A DNA stretch of 64,000 nucleotides from Sedimenticola sp. (lineage in GTDB: Bacteria; Pseudomonadota; Gammaproteobacteria; Chromatiales; Chromatiaceae): the NCBI GenBank assembly GCA_026992075.1, contig JALXAM010000068.1, positions 1-64,000 on the forward strand, in the 5' to 3' direction. The translations under genes were made by a program, and so were the position numbers. Shown here in pieces: positions 54,917-63,766 of the stretch (position 1 is the first letter of the stretch; the number at the start of each line of letters is the position of its first letter). Below the pieces are notes generated by a model. That model was not told the DNA's origin. It saw only the letters and a program-made list of their open reading frames with translations, and made no database searches.

Positions 54917-56825
54917 CGCCTACGACGCCTCCGCCATCGAGGTGCTCAGCGGCCTCGAGCCGGTGCGCAAGCGGCCCGGCATGTATACCGACACCAGCCG
55001 TCCCAACCACCTGGCGCAGGAGGTGATCGACAACTCGGTGGACGAGGCCATCGCCGGCTACGCCAAGCGTATCCAGGTGACCCTGCACGAGGATGGGTCG
55101 CTGGAGGTGGAGGACGACGGCCGCGGCATGCCGGTGGACATCCACCCGGAGGAGGGGGTGCCCGGGGTGGAGGTGATCCTCACCCGGCTCCATGCCGGCG
55201 GCAAGTTCTCCAACAAGTCCTACCAGTTCTCCGGTGGGCTGCACGGGGTGGGGGTCTCGGTGGTGAACGCGCTCTCCCGCCACCTGGAGGTGTGGGTGAA
55301 GCGGGACGGCGCCGAGTACAACATCGCCTTCGCCAACGGTGAGAAGATCTCCGACCTGGAGAAGGTGGGGAGCGTGGGGCGCCGCAATACCGGCACCCGC
55401 ATCCGCTTCTGGCCCGACGCCCGCTTCTTCGACAGCCCGAAGTTCAACGTGCGCCAGCTCAAGCACGTGTTGCGCGCCAAGGCGGTGCTCTGCCCGGGCC
55501 TGGAGGTGATCTTCCGGGACGAGAACAGCGGCGAGGAGGTGCGCTGGCAGTACGAGGACGGCCTCAAGGACTATCTGCTGGAGGCGCTGCAGGGGCTGGA
55601 ACTGGTCCCCGCCGATCCTTTCACCGGCAGCATGGCGGGCCGGGAGGAGGCGGCGGACTGGGCGGTGGTCTGGCTGCCGGAGGGAGGCGAACCGGTCACC
55701 GAGAGCTACGTCAACCTGATTCCCACCCCCCAGGGGGGTACCCATGTCAACGGTCTGCGCACCGGCCTCACCGAGGCGGTGCGGGAGTTCTGCGAGTTCC
55801 GCAACCTGCTGCCGCGGGGGGTGAAGATCGCTCCCGAGGATGTCTGGGGGCGGGTCAGCTACGTGCTCTCGGTGAAGCTGGCCGATCCGCAGTTCTCCGG
55901 GCAGACCAAGGAGCGGCTCTCCTCGCGGGAATGCGCCGCCTTCGTCTCCGGCGTGGTGAAGGATGCCTTCAGCCTCTGGCTCAACCAGCACACGGAGGAA
56001 GGCGAGCGCATCGCCGGCCTGGCCATCAGCGCAGCTCAGACACGCATGCGCGCCGGGCGCAAGGTGGCGCGCAAGAAGGTGACCCAGGGGCCGGCCCTGC
56101 CCGGAAAGCTGGCCGACTGCGCCTCGGACGACGTGAGCCGTACCGAACTCTTCTTGGTGGAGGGGGATTCGGCGGGAGGCTCGGCCAAGCAGGCCCGGGA
56201 CAAGGAGTTCCAGGCCATCATGCCCCTGCGCGGCAAGATCCTGAATACCTGGGAGGTGGACTCCACCGAGGTGCTGGCCTCCCAGGAGGTGCACGACATC
56301 TCCCTGGCCATCGGCGTGGAACCGGGCAGCGACGACCTGAGCAAGCTCCGTTTCGGCAAGATCTGCATCCTGGCCGACGCCGACTCCGACGGCCTGCACA
56401 TCGCCACCCTGCTGTGCGCTCTGTTCGTGCGTCACTTTCCGCGCCTGGTGAAGGAGGGCCATGTCTACGTGGCCATGCCTCCGCTGTATCGCATCGACGT
56501 GGGCAAGCAGGTCTTCTACGCCCTGGACGACGCGGAGAAGGAGGGCATCCTGGACCGTATCGAGGCGGAGAAGATCAAGGGCAAGGTCAACGTACAGCGC
56601 TTCAAGGGGCTGGGCGAGATGAACCCCATGCAGCTGCGGGAGACCACCATCCATCCCGACACCCGGCGGCTGGTGCAGCTGGCCATGGGGTCGGATGAGG
56701 AGACCTACCGGGTGATGGACATGTTGCTGGCCAGGAAACGCGCCGCCGACCGCAAACAGTGGCTGGAGGAACGGGGCGATCGTGCCGAAGTGGCGCGGGA
56801 GCTGCTTGCAGGGGTCGAGGCATGA
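54909..56825 (+). CDS. parE: DNA topoisomerase IV subunit B
   Basis: ParE is the ATPase subunit of topoisomerase IV, which decatenates daughter chromosomes. The 638-residue protein (E. coli 630) has the GHKL ATP-binding motifs EVIDNSVDEAIAG and DDGRGMPVDIHP, the ATP lid QFSGGLHGVGVSVVNALS, and the TOPRIM motif LFLVEGDSAGGSAKQARD with the DADSDGLHI acidic triad. It overlaps the CNP1-like gene by 8 bp. It is followed by two redox-type genes before parC. Confidence 0.97.
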   Translation: MTDAYDASAIEVLSGLEPVRKRPGMYTDTSRPNHLAQEVIDNSVDEAIAGYAKRIQVTLHEDGSLEVEDDGRGMPVDIHPEEGVPGVEVILTRLHAGGKFSNKSYQFSGGLHGVGVSVVNALSRHLEVWVKRDGAEYNIAFANGEKISDLEKVGSVGRRNTGTRIRFWPDARFFDSPKFNVRQLKHVLRAKAVLCPGLEVIFRDENSGEEVRWQYEDGLKDYLLEALQGLELVPADPFTGSMAGREEAADWAVVWLPEGGEPVTESYVNLIPTPQGGTHVNGLRTGLTEAVREFCEFRNLLPRGVKIAPEDVWGRVSYVLSVKLADPQFSGQTKERLSSRECAAFVSGVVKDAFSLWLNQHTEEGERIAGLAISAAQTRMRAGRKVARKKVTQGPALPGKLADCASDDVSRTELFLVEGDSAGGSAKQARDKEFQAIMPLRGKILNTWEVDSTEVLASQEVHDISLAIGVEPGSDDLSKLRFGKICILADADSDGLHIATLLCALFVRHFPRLVKEGHVYVAMPPLYRIDVGKQVFYALDDAEKEGILDRIEAEKIKGKVNVQRFKGLGEMNPMQLRETTIHPDTRRLVQLAMGSDEETYRVMDMLLARKRAADRKQWLEERGDRAEVARELLAGVEA

Positions 56826-56887
56826 GCGGTTCGGATGGCGACAGAGTTTCCAGACGACGAGTAAACAGTGGCTACAGGAGAGAAAAG

Positions 56888-57922
56888 GTGAAAAGAACCG
56901 TTTTTGTGGTGTTGGCGGCCTTGCTGGCCTCGCCACTTTGGGCCGCGCCCGATGGCAAGGCGCTCTACGAGGAGCACTGCAGCGCGTGCCACCAGAGCGA
57001 GGGCAAGGGCGGCATCGGCCTGCCTCTCACCGAGGAGATCCTTTCCCAGCTCACCGACGACTACATCGCCAAGACCATTCGCAGCGGGCGGCCGGGGCGC
57101 ATCATGCCCGCCTTCGTGGCCCTCAGCGATGCTCAGGTGGCGGCCATCCTGAAATATCTTCGCAGCTGGAGCAACAAGCCGGCTCCGGTCTATCCCAAGC
57201 TGGCGGTGAAGGGGGATCCGGCGCGGGGCAAGAGGCTCTACCAGAAGCACTGCCAGCGCTGCCACGGCAAGGACGGGGCGGGCGAGGGCAGCGGCACCGG
57301 AGTCACCCTGTCACGGGAACGCGAATTCATGGTGATGCCTGCGGCGATCAACAATCCCGGCTTCCAGCGCGCCGCCTCGGACGCCATGATCGCCGACATC
57401 ATTCGCCGCGGGCGCAAGGTGGGTGGCATGCCCGCTTTCGACCGCAAGCTCAGTGACGCGGAGATCGGCGACCTGGTCTCCTATGTGCGCACCCTCGAGC
57501 CGTTGCCGCCGGTTCACGGCATGCCGGAGTGGGCCGGAAAGCCGGCCTACATCATGGAGTCCCCTTACGGCTTCGAGGAGACGGTGGATGCCATCAAACA
57601 GGCGCTCACCGGAGCCAATTTCCGCATCTTTCCTGCCAGGTACCTGGAGCAGGGACTCACCGACGAATTCAGCGTCAACACCAGGCAGGTGGCCATCCGC
57701 TTCTGCAACTTCAAGGAACTCTACCACCTGCTCAACATCGATCCTCGTTTGGGCACGGTATTGCCCTGCCGCATCAATGTCATCGAACGCAACGGCAAGG
57801 TGCTGTTGGTCTCGGCCAACATGGTGGAGATCGCCAAGCTGTTCAACAACCGCGAGCTGCTGGAGGTGGCGGTGTTGATGGAAGAGATCATTCTTGGCGT
57901 GATGGAGGAGGCGACGCTATGA
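56888..57922 (+). CDS. Periplasmic diheme cytochrome c fused to a DUF302 domain
   Basis: The 344-residue exported protein has a signal peptide (VKRTVFVVLAALLASPLWA), two c-type cytochrome domains with heme sites CSACH (Cys31, Cys34, His35) and CQRCH (Cys122, Cys125, His126), candidate Met ligands in RIMPAF and VGGMPAF, and a C-terminal DUF302 domain (about 222-344, YGFEETVDAIKQALTGANF). GTG 56888 follows AGGAG at 7 nt and gives a clean signal peptide; ATG 56822, which overlaps the parE stop, would add 22 charged residues. A single-domain DUF302 gene follows with an ATGA overlap. The partners and electron donor are unknown. Confidence 0.9.
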   Translation: MKRTVFVVLAALLASPLWAAPDGKALYEEHCSACHQSEGKGGIGLPLTEEILSQLTDDYIAKTIRSGRPGRIMPAFVALSDAQVAAILKYLRSWSNKPAPVYPKLAVKGDPARGKRLYQKHCQRCHGKDGAGEGSGTGVTLSREREFMVMPAAINNPGFQRAASDAMIADIIRRGRKVGGMPAFDRKLSDAEIGDLVSYVRTLEPLPPVHGMPEWAGKPAYIMESPYGFEETVDAIKQALTGANFRIFPARYLEQGLTDEFSVNTRQVAIRFCNFKELYHLLNIDPRLGTVLPCRINVIERNGKVLLVSANMVEIAKLFNNRELLEVAVLMEEIILGVMEEATL

Positions 57923-58425
57923 AGAGGCTGATTCCGTTCCTGCTGCTCCTCCTGCTGGCCCCGCCGCTCCAGGCCGAGCAGACCCTGCTCATGGTTCGGT
58001 TGGACATGAAGGCCCCGGATGCCATGGAGGTTCTCAAGGAGACCGTGCGCGAATACGGTTACGAGGTGGCGCACGTCCAGCGCTGTGATGGCGGCATGTC
58101 CGAGTTCCACTACAAGACCGACTACTACCGGGTTCTCTTCTTCGGCAAGCTCAACGAAGTGCGGGGCATTCTCGAGCGCTATCCCGAGATGTCGCCCTAT
58201 CTGCCCTTGAAGATCGCTGTGATCGCCGAGGAGGACCAAGCAGTACTGGCGGTATTGGATCCCCGGGCACTCACTGCTCTGTTCGCCCGCACTCCGGAAC
58301 TGGGAGTGCAGTTCGCCCGTTGGCACAATGATCTCGAAGCCATCTTCCAGGAGATGGTGGACTACGCCCGCCAGCGCCAGGGTAGACGCCCAGGTCATCC
58401 AGCCGCTGCCGGTTGCAAGCAGTAG
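57919..58425 (+). CDS. Exported DUF302 domain protein
   Basis: A 168-residue protein with a signal peptide (MKRLIPFLLLLLLAPPLQA) and one DUF302-like domain (LMVRLDMKAPDAMEVLKETV ... YYRVLFFGKLNEVRGILE ... YLPLKIAVIAEE). DUF302 is a small dimeric fold with no settled function. Its start overlaps the stop of the cytochrome-DUF302 gene (ATGA), so the two are translated together and may form a periplasmic complex through their DUF302 domains. It ends 15 bp before parC. Confidence 0.82.
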   Translation: MKRLIPFLLLLLLAPPLQAEQTLLMVRLDMKAPDAMEVLKETVREYGYEVAHVQRCDGGMSEFHYKTDYYRVLFFGKLNEVRGILERYPEMSPYLPLKIAVIAEEDQAVLAVLDPRALTALFARTPELGVQFARWHNDLEAIFQEMVDYARQRQGRRPGHPAAAGCKQ

Positions 58426-58440
58426 CGCCCTGACCACGTC

Positions 58441-60699
58441 ATGAGCGAATCCCAACATTACACCCCGGAGGGGATCGAGCGCATCCCGCTGGCCGAGTTC
58501 ACCGAACGGGCGTACCTGGACTATTCCATGTACGTCATTCTGGACCGGGCTTTGCCACACATTGGAGATGGGCTCAAGCCGGTGCAGCGGCGCATCGTCT
58601 ATGCCATGTCGGAGCTGGGTCTGTCGGCCACCAGCAAGCACAAGAAGTCGGCCCGCACCGTGGGCGACGTGCTGGGCAAGTTCCATCCCCATGGTGACAC
58701 CGCCTGCTACGAGGCCATGGTGCTCATGGCGCAGGATTTCTCCTACCGCTATCCGCTCATCGACGGCCAGGGCAACTGGGGTTCGCCCGACGATCCCAAG
58801 TCCTTCGCCGCCATGCGCTACACCGAGGCGCGTCTCACCCCCTACGCGAAGGTGCTGCTGCGGGAGCTGGGTCAGGGCACGGTGGAATGGGTGCCCAACT
58901 TCGACGGTACCCTGAAGGAGCCGGCGCTGCTGCCGGCGCGGTTGCCCAACGTGTTGCTCAACGGAGCCACCGGCATCGCGGTGGGCATGGCCACCGACAT
59001 CCCGCCGCACAACCTGCGCGAGGTGGCCAGCGCCTGCATTCGCATGCTGGATTCTTCGCGCACCTCCCTGGAGGAGCTGTGCGAGCACATCCAGGGTCCC
59101 GACTATCCCACGGAGGCGGAGATCGTCACGCCGCGGGACGAGCTGCTCAAGCTCTACGCTAGCGGGCGGGGCAGCCTGCGCGCCCGGGCCCGCTGGGAGA
59201 AGGAGGAGGGCAGCATCGTCGTCACCGCCTTGCCCTACCAGGTCTCCGGCGCCCGCATCCTGGAGCAGATCGCCGGCCAGATGCGGGCGAAAAAACTGCC
59301 CTGGATCGAGGACCTGCGCGACGAATCGGATCACGAGAACCCCACGCGGCTGGTGATCGTGCCGCGTTCCAGCCGGGTCAACCTCGAACGGCTGATGTCA
59401 CATTTGTTCGCCACCACCGACCTAGAGCGTAGCTACCGGGTCAACCTCAATGTCATCGGTCTGGATGGCCGGCCGCAGGTGAAGAACCTCAAGCAAATGC
59501 TGCAGGAATGGCTCCGTTTTCGCCTGGCCACGGTGCGGCGGCGCCTGCAGTATCGGCTCAACCAGGTGCTGGACCGCCTCCATCTGCTGGACGGTCTGCT
59601 GGTGGCCTACCTCAACATCGACGAGGTGATCCGCATCATCCGCAGCGAGGACGAGCCCAAGCCGGTGCTGATGCGCCGCTTCGATCTCACCGAAGTGCAG
59701 GCGGACTACATTCTCGACACCAAGCTGCGGCAACTGGCGCGGCTGGAAGAGATGAAGATCCGTGCCGAGCAGGAGAAGCTCACGCAGGAACGGGCGGAGT
59801 TGGAGAAGATTCTGGGTTCCGAGCGGCGCTTGAAGACCCTGGTGAAGAAGGAGCTGGCGGCCGATGCCGAGGAGTTCGGTGACGAGCGCCGTTCCCCTCT
59901 GGTGGAAGACGCGGCTCCCGCCGAGGCCATGGACGAGAGCGAGCTGGCGCCCAGTGAGCCGGTCACCGTGGTGCTGTCGGAGAAGGGCTGGGTGCGTGCC
60001 GCCAAGGGGCACGAGATCGATCCTGCCGGGCTCAGTTACAAGGCGGGAGACGGTTACCTGGGATCGGTGCGGCTGCGCAGCAACCAACCGGTGGTCTTCC
60101 TCGACTCTACCGGACGGGCCTATTCACTGCTGGCTCACACCCTGCCTTCGGCGCGGGGACAGGGAGAGCCTCTCACCGGCCGTTTCTCTCCACCTTCCGG
60201 AGCCGGATTCGTGGCAGTGCTGGGAGGAGAACCGGAGCAGCGCTGGCTGCTCGCCTCCGATGCCGGCTATGGTTTCATCACCCGGGTGAAGTCGCTGTTG
60301 GCCAACAAGAAGAGTGGAAAGGCGGTGCTCAATCTGCCGAAGGGAGCGCGGGTGTTGCCTCCCTCCCCGGTCACCGATCCCGATACCGACCGCCTGGTGG
60401 TGGTGACCAGCAGCGGCCGCATGCTGGTGATTCCGGTGAGTGACCTGCCCGAGCTGGCGCGTGGCAAGGGCAACCGCATCATTGCCATTCCCGGCAAGAA
60501 GGTGGAGAGCCGTGAGGAATACCTGGTGGCCGTGGCGGTGGTGCCGGAGGGGGCGCGGGTGAAGCTGCTCTCGGGCAAGCGCCACCTGAATCTCAAGGCT
60601 GCCGATCTCAATGCCTACGAGGGGGAACGCGGCAAGCGGGGCAAGCTGCTGCCGCGTGGTTTCCAGCGGGTGGATGGGCTGGAGGTGGTCTCCGGCTGA
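58441..60699 (+). CDS. parC: DNA topoisomerase IV subunit A
   Basis: ParC is the DNA-cleaving subunit of topoisomerase IV. The 752-residue protein (E. coli 752) has the quinolone-resistance region [15 protein letters not shown], the catalytic tyrosine in [14 protein letters not shown], a coiled-coil dimer gate (about 420-475) and a C-terminal pinwheel domain. The residue matching Ser80 of E. coli ParC is threonine here. An acidic insert (about 485-510) lies before the C-terminal domain. It follows the DUF302 gene by 15 bp and is probably in the parE transcript. Confidence 0.97.
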   Translation: MSESQHYTPEGIERIPLAEFTERAYLDYSMYVILDRALPHIGDGLKPVQRRIVYAMSELGLSATSKHKKSARTVGDVLGKFHPHGDTACYEAMVLMAQDFSYRYPLIDGQGNWGSPDDPKSFAAMRYTEARLTPYAKVLLRELGQGTVEWVPNFDGTLKEPALLPARLPNVLLNGATGIAVGMATDIPPHNLREVASACIRMLDSSRTSLEELCEHIQGPDYPTEAEIVTPRDELLKLYASGRGSLRARARWEKEEGSIVVTALPYQVSGARILEQIAGQMRAKKLPWIEDLRDESDHENPTRLVIVPRSSRVNLERLMSHLFATTDLERSYRVNLNVIGLDGRPQVKNLKQMLQEWLRFRLATVRRRLQYRLNQVLDRLHLLDGLLVAYLNIDEVIRIIRSEDEPKPVLMRRFDLTEVQADYILDTKLRQLARLEEMKIRAEQEKLTQERAELEKILGSERRLKTLVKKELAADAEEFGDERRSPLVEDAAPAEAMDESELAPSEPVTVVLSEKGWVRAAKGHEIDPAGLSYKAGDGYLGSVRLRSNQPVVFLDSTGRAYSLLAHTLPSARGQGEPLTGRFSPPSGAGFVAVLGGEPEQRWLLASDAGYGFITRVKSLLANKKSGKAVLNLPKGARVLPPSPVTDPDTDRLVVVTSSGRMLVIPVSDLPELARGKGNRIIAIPGKKVESREEYLVAVAVVPEGARVKLLSGKRHLNLKAADLNAYEGERGKRGKLLPRGFQRVDGLEVVSG

Positions 60700-60716
60700 G
60701 GATTCCGTGAGATTCC

Positions 60717-60797
60717 GTAGGTCGGGCAAAGCGAAGCGTGCCCGACAAAAAGACAAAGAATGTCGGGCACGGCGCTGAGCGCCTTTGCCCGACCTAC
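60717..60797. repeat. Cruciform-like repeat (GTAGG..GGGCAAAG family), copy 2
   Basis: Outer stem GTAGGTCGGGCAAAG/CTTTGCCCGACCTAC, inner stem CGTGCCCGACA/TGTCGGGCACG, and a small GCG-CTGA-CGC-type hairpin, in the arrangement of the element at 3442-3513 but with a C-G pair where that copy has a T-A pair in the outer stem. It lies 18 bp after parC. Confidence 0.8.
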
Positions 60798-60805
60798 CTA
60801 ACTGC

Positions 60806-60911
60806 GCCGCAAACGCGGTTTGCGGCTTGCTACAAAATCAATCGCTTACAGCGATCGATTTTGCCGGCACATCCTTGTGCCGAAGGAAGGCCCGAATTTT
60901 TCAGGCCTTCC
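60806..60911. repeat. Structured multi-hairpin repeat, diverged copy C
   Basis: Four hairpins: GCCGCAAAC-GCG-GTTTGCGGC (60806-60826), CAAAATC-A-ATCGC/GCGAT-C-GATTTTG (60833-60863), CGGCACA-TCCT-TGTGCCG (60865-60882) and GGAAGGCC-C-GAATTTTTC-A-GGCCTTCC (60885-60911). Order, spacing and loops match copies A and B (1-126, 888-1030), while most stem bases differ. The intergenic region 60700-60972 contains no gene. Confidence 0.85.
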
Positions 60912-60946
60912 CTAACTCTCCACCCTTTATCTCATCCCCTCCCCAA

Positions 60947-60970
60947 CCCTCCCCCACAAGCGGGGGAGGG
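60947..60970. repeat. Palindromic hairpin just downstream of prk
   Basis: CCCTCCCCC pairs with GGGGGAGGG around ACAAGC, ending 2 bp from the prk stop codon. In reverse complement it resembles the hairpin at 4816-4839, including the following TTGGGGAGGGG. It may end the prk transcript, but there is no T-run. Confidence 0.65.
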
Positions 60971-60972
60971 GG

Positions 60973-61941
60973 TTACAGGTTGTTTCCCACCGCTTCGCGG
61001 TAGCGGTTTACCAGCTCGTGCACCATGGGGGCGCAGATCACCCGGATGGCGTGTTCGAGCTGTCCGCCGGGAATCACCAGGGTGTTGCGCCGCGACATCC
61101 AGGAGCCCTTGATGCGCTTCAGGAAGTGGGGGAAGTCGTGTCCTTTGGGATCGCGGAAACGGATCACCACGATGCTTTCGTCCAGGCTGGGCACTTCGCG
61201 CAGTACGAAGGGGTTGCTGGTGTCGGTGAGTGGCACCCGCTGGAAGTTGATGTCGGTGAGAGAGAACTGGGGCACGATGTAGCGCACGTAATCGGACATG
61301 CGCCGCTCGATGGTCTGGACGGCGTTCTCCACCGGCTTGTTCTTGTGGTGTGCGTCGCGGTAGATTTTCTGGATCCACTCTAGGTTGATCACCGGCACCA
61401 CGCCGATGAGCAGGTCCACCCAGCGAGCGATGTCCAGTTCCGGCACCTCGCACAGTTTCACCTGGAGACGGCGGCGGATCACTTCCGGGTTGTGGGAAGG
61501 GGAGGTGTGGCGCTGGCTCCAGGGCCTTTCCGCGTAGCCGCCGTGCAGGCCGTCGTAGACCAGCACGTCGGTGCCGCCGGGGATCTCCTCCCAGGGCGTG
61601 AAGGAGCCCACCGGCTGGGCGTACATCTCTGCCAGCTCCTCGTTTTCCACGTAGCGCCGGCATAGGCCGGTGCCGGTGCGGGAATATTCCCGGAACAGCC
61701 CTTCCAGCCGTTCCAGGTGGTTGGCCTCCGGCGAGAAGTGGCTCAGACAGCGCCCCTTTTGGTGATAGCGTTCCACCATGTGGCGCATGGCCTTGCGGTC
61801 GTAACGGCGGAAAGCGTTGCCATCCACCCGGTAGCGGGTGATTCCCTCTTCCTTGAAGAGGCGGTCGAACACCCGTCGGAAAGTGGTGGTGCCGGCCCCC
61901 GACGAGCCGGTGAAGGCGATGATGGGATGCTTTACCGACAT
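60973..61941 (-). CDS. prk: Phosphoribulokinase
   Basis: PRK makes ribulose 1,5-bisphosphate for Rubisco, and its presence implies a Calvin cycle. The 322-residue protein has the proteobacterial (class I) N-terminus with the P-loop FTGSSGAGTTTFRR, the RYRVDGNAFRRYDRKAM substrate segment, and YDGLHGGYAERP and PELDIARWVDLLIGVVPVIN. It is somewhat longer than typical class I PRKs (about 290). In the VDGNAF segment Asp and Asn stand where many class I enzymes read EGDSF, a deviation in an otherwise clear family member. E. coli PrkB-like paralogues are an alternative. The start is followed by the canonical MSVKHPIIAF. Confidence 0.92.
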   Translation of the reverse strand: MSVKHPIIAFTGSSGAGTTTFRRVFDRLFKEEGITRYRVDGNAFRRYDRKAMRHMVERYHQKGRCLSHFSPEANHLERLEGLFREYSRTGTGLCRRYVENEELAEMYAQPVGSFTPWEEIPGGTDVLVYDGLHGGYAERPWSQRHTSPSHNPEVIRRRLQVKLCEVPELDIARWVDLLIGVVPVINLEWIQKIYRDAHHKNKPVENAVQTIERRMSDYVRYIVPQFSLTDINFQRVPLTDTSNPFVLREVPSLDESIVVIRFRDPKGHDFPHFLKRIKGSWMSRRNTLVIPGGQLEHAIRVICAPMVHELVNRYREAVGNNL

Positions 61942-62013
61942 GATTCACCACGAGATTTTTCGGGGCGATTGGCGGTTTTTATAGCACAGTCGGCGGATAA
62001 CCTCATCCATTCG

Positions 62014-62116
62014 GGGGAAATGGGAGCAGGGAAATGGGAGCAGGGAAATGGGGCAGGTAGGTCGGACTTCAGTCCGACGAAACGCCACCTGGATGTCGGG
62101 CTGAAGCCCGACCTAC
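62014..62116. repeat. 14-bp tandem repeat followed by a pair of inverted palindromic units
   Basis: GGGAGCAGGGAAAT occurs twice in tandem (62022-62049) with partial copies on both sides. Then come palindromic units at 62057-62078 (forward) and 62095-62116 (reverse). The first reads GTCGGACTTCAGTCCGAC, an A-T/T-A substituted but still paired version of the usual GTCGGGCTTCAGCCCGAC. The region is upstream of prk and downstream of the BatC-like gene. Confidence 0.8.
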
Positions 62117-62137
62117 GACCCGTTGGGGGTGAGGGCG

Positions 62138-63766
62138 CTACCAGGGGCGCGGTTCGCGCAGAGGGGCGGTTCGGGATCTCACCGCCCGTTGCTCGTCCAG
62201 CAGGAACTGGTTGCGCAGCAGGTAGGCGGGGTTGCCCTCGGCCTGTTCCAGCCACTGTTCCATCAGACCCATGGCGCCGCGGCCGCTGCGCTGGGTCTCC
62301 AGGTCGGTGAGGCTCTCTTCCTGTCCCTCCTGCTGGCTTTCCTCTGAACCTTGGGCGCCGAGCTGGTCGAAGTTCTCCACCGCGCCCTGCTCGCGGCTGG
62401 CGTCCTCGGCGTTGAAGGTCTCGGTTTCGCCAGCAGGACCCCGGGTACGTTCCATGGGGGGCCTTTCTCCCGGTGGGCGGGGGCGCTCGAGCTGTCGTTC
62501 ACTCTCGCCAGCCTGCTCCGGCTCCTCCGGAGCCTGCTCTTCTTCTCCCTTGCCCGTGGCCTGCTGTTGCCGCTGTTCCGCTTCGCCGCCCCGGGTCTCC
62601 TGCTCCTCCTTCTCGCCCTCTCCGGCGCCTGGTTTTTCCTCGGTCCCCTCGGCGCCCTCTTCGAGAGGCTGCTCCCTGGAGGCTTCGGGGGAGGTGCCTC
62701 CCTCCTTCTCCTTGCGTTGCTGCTCTCCGGCACCTTGCTCCTTTTGCTGTTCTCCTTCGCGGGTGCCGGCGGACTCCTCCTTGCGCTCCTTTTCGCCCGA
62801 TTCCGAACCGCCGGGCTGCTCCTGTACCTGCTCACCCCCGGCCTGCTTCTGCTCGGTACCCTGTTCGCCTCCCTTCTGTTCACTCTGGGAGGGTTGTTCT
62901 CCAGCCTGCTGCTCCTCGCTTTCCTGGCCTGTGCCACCCTGGGAGGTCTGGGCCTCCTGCTTCCCCGATTGCTCCTGTTCCGAATTCTCCCCGCCGGATG
63001 ACTGCTGCTCGCTCTGCTGTTCACCCTGCTGTTGTGGTTCCGAGGACTGCTGGCCGCTGGACTGCTGTTCCGACTGCTGCTGCTGGCCGGATTGCTGCTG
63101 CTCCTGTTGCTGCTCTCCGGACTGCTGCTGTTGCTGTTGGCCTTGCTGCTGCTGCTGGGACTGTTGTTGCTCGGACTCCTGCTGTTGTTGCGACTGCTGC
63201 TCCTGGGACTCCTGTTGCTGGGGCTGTTGTTCCTGTTGGTCCTGCTGTTGCTGCCGTGTTTCCTCCTGGGGTTGCTTCTCCTGCTGTTGCTGTCCGCTGG
63301 CCTGTTGTTGCAGGCGTTCTTCCTGGCGCTTCCGTTCCTCTTCTTTTTTCTTTTGTTCCTCCTCCTGTTTCTCGCGTTCGGCCTCCGCGCGCGCCAGCAG
63401 GGCGTTCACCAGCGTGAGGTTGTAGCGGGCATCGGCATGATCGGGCACCTGCTCCAATACCCGCCTGTAGCTTTCCGCGGCGGCCCGAAGGTTGCCCATG
63501 CGCAGTTGACTGTTGCCGAGGTTGTAGAGCGCCTCGGGCAGCCGCTCCTCGTCCCGGACTTTGGCAAAGGCTTCCGCCGCCCGGTCGAAATGGCCGGCCC
63601 GATACCAGGCCACCCCCTGGCGGAAAGGATCGTGGAACCGCTGTGCCGCGGCCAGGTACTCCCCTTTTTCGTACAGCTTCTGCGCCTCCTGCTCGTTGTT
63701 GAGGAAGAGGCTGGCGCCGGCGGGGAGCGAAACCAGCAGCAGGATGGTCAATATCGCCTGGTTCAT
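62138..63766 (-). CDS. TPR protein with long glutamine/glutamate-rich region (BatC/BatE-like)
   Basis: The 542-residue exported protein follows a von Willebrand factor A gene, as in Bat (aerotolerance) operons. It has a signal peptide (MNQAILTILLLVSLPAGAS), TPR units (about 25-125: AQKLYEKGEYLAAAQRF, ALYNLGNSQLRMGNLRAAAESYRRVLEQ), a charged helix, then about 320 residues (about 130-450) made almost only of Q, E, S, G and K, and a short folded C-terminus (GLMEQWLEQAEGNPAYLLRNQFLLDEQ) that may be a second functional element. The ATG overlaps the VWA gene stop (ATGA). The cellular role in non-Bacteroides is unclear. Confidence 0.87.
   Translation of the reverse strand: MNQAILTILLLVSLPAGASLFLNNEQEAQKLYEKGEYLAAAQRFHDPFRQGVAWYRAGHFDRAAEAFAKVRDEERLPEALYNLGNSQLRMGNLRAAAESYRRVLEQVPDHADARYNLTLVNALLARAEAEREKQEEEQKKKEEERKRQEERLQQQASGQQQQEKQPQEETRQQQQDQQEQQPQQQESQEQQSQQQQESEQQQSQQQQQGQQQQQQSGEQQQEQQQSGQQQQSEQQSSGQQSSEPQQQGEQQSEQQSSGGENSEQEQSGKQEAQTSQGGTGQESEEQQAGEQPSQSEQKGGEQGTEQKQAGGEQVQEQPGGSESGEKERKEESAGTREGEQQKEQGAGEQQRKEKEGGTSPEASREQPLEEGAEGTEEKPGAGEGEKEEQETRGGEAEQRQQQATGKGEEEQAPEEPEQAGESERQLERPRPPGERPPMERTRGPAGETETFNAEDASREQGAVENFDQLGAQGSEESQQEGQEESLTDLETQRSGRGAMGLMEQWLEQAEGNPAYLLRNQFLLDEQRAVRSRTAPLREPRPW

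Noticed and set aside
58690-58730. Threonine at the ParC quinolone-region position as a resistance mutation
   Set aside because: Thr for Ser conserves the hydroxyl and may simply be the natural residue in this lineage; no basis to call resistance.
62022-62049. Tandem 14-bp repeat as iterons or replication origin
   Set aside because: Two full units only, no AT-rich stretch, no replication gene nearby.
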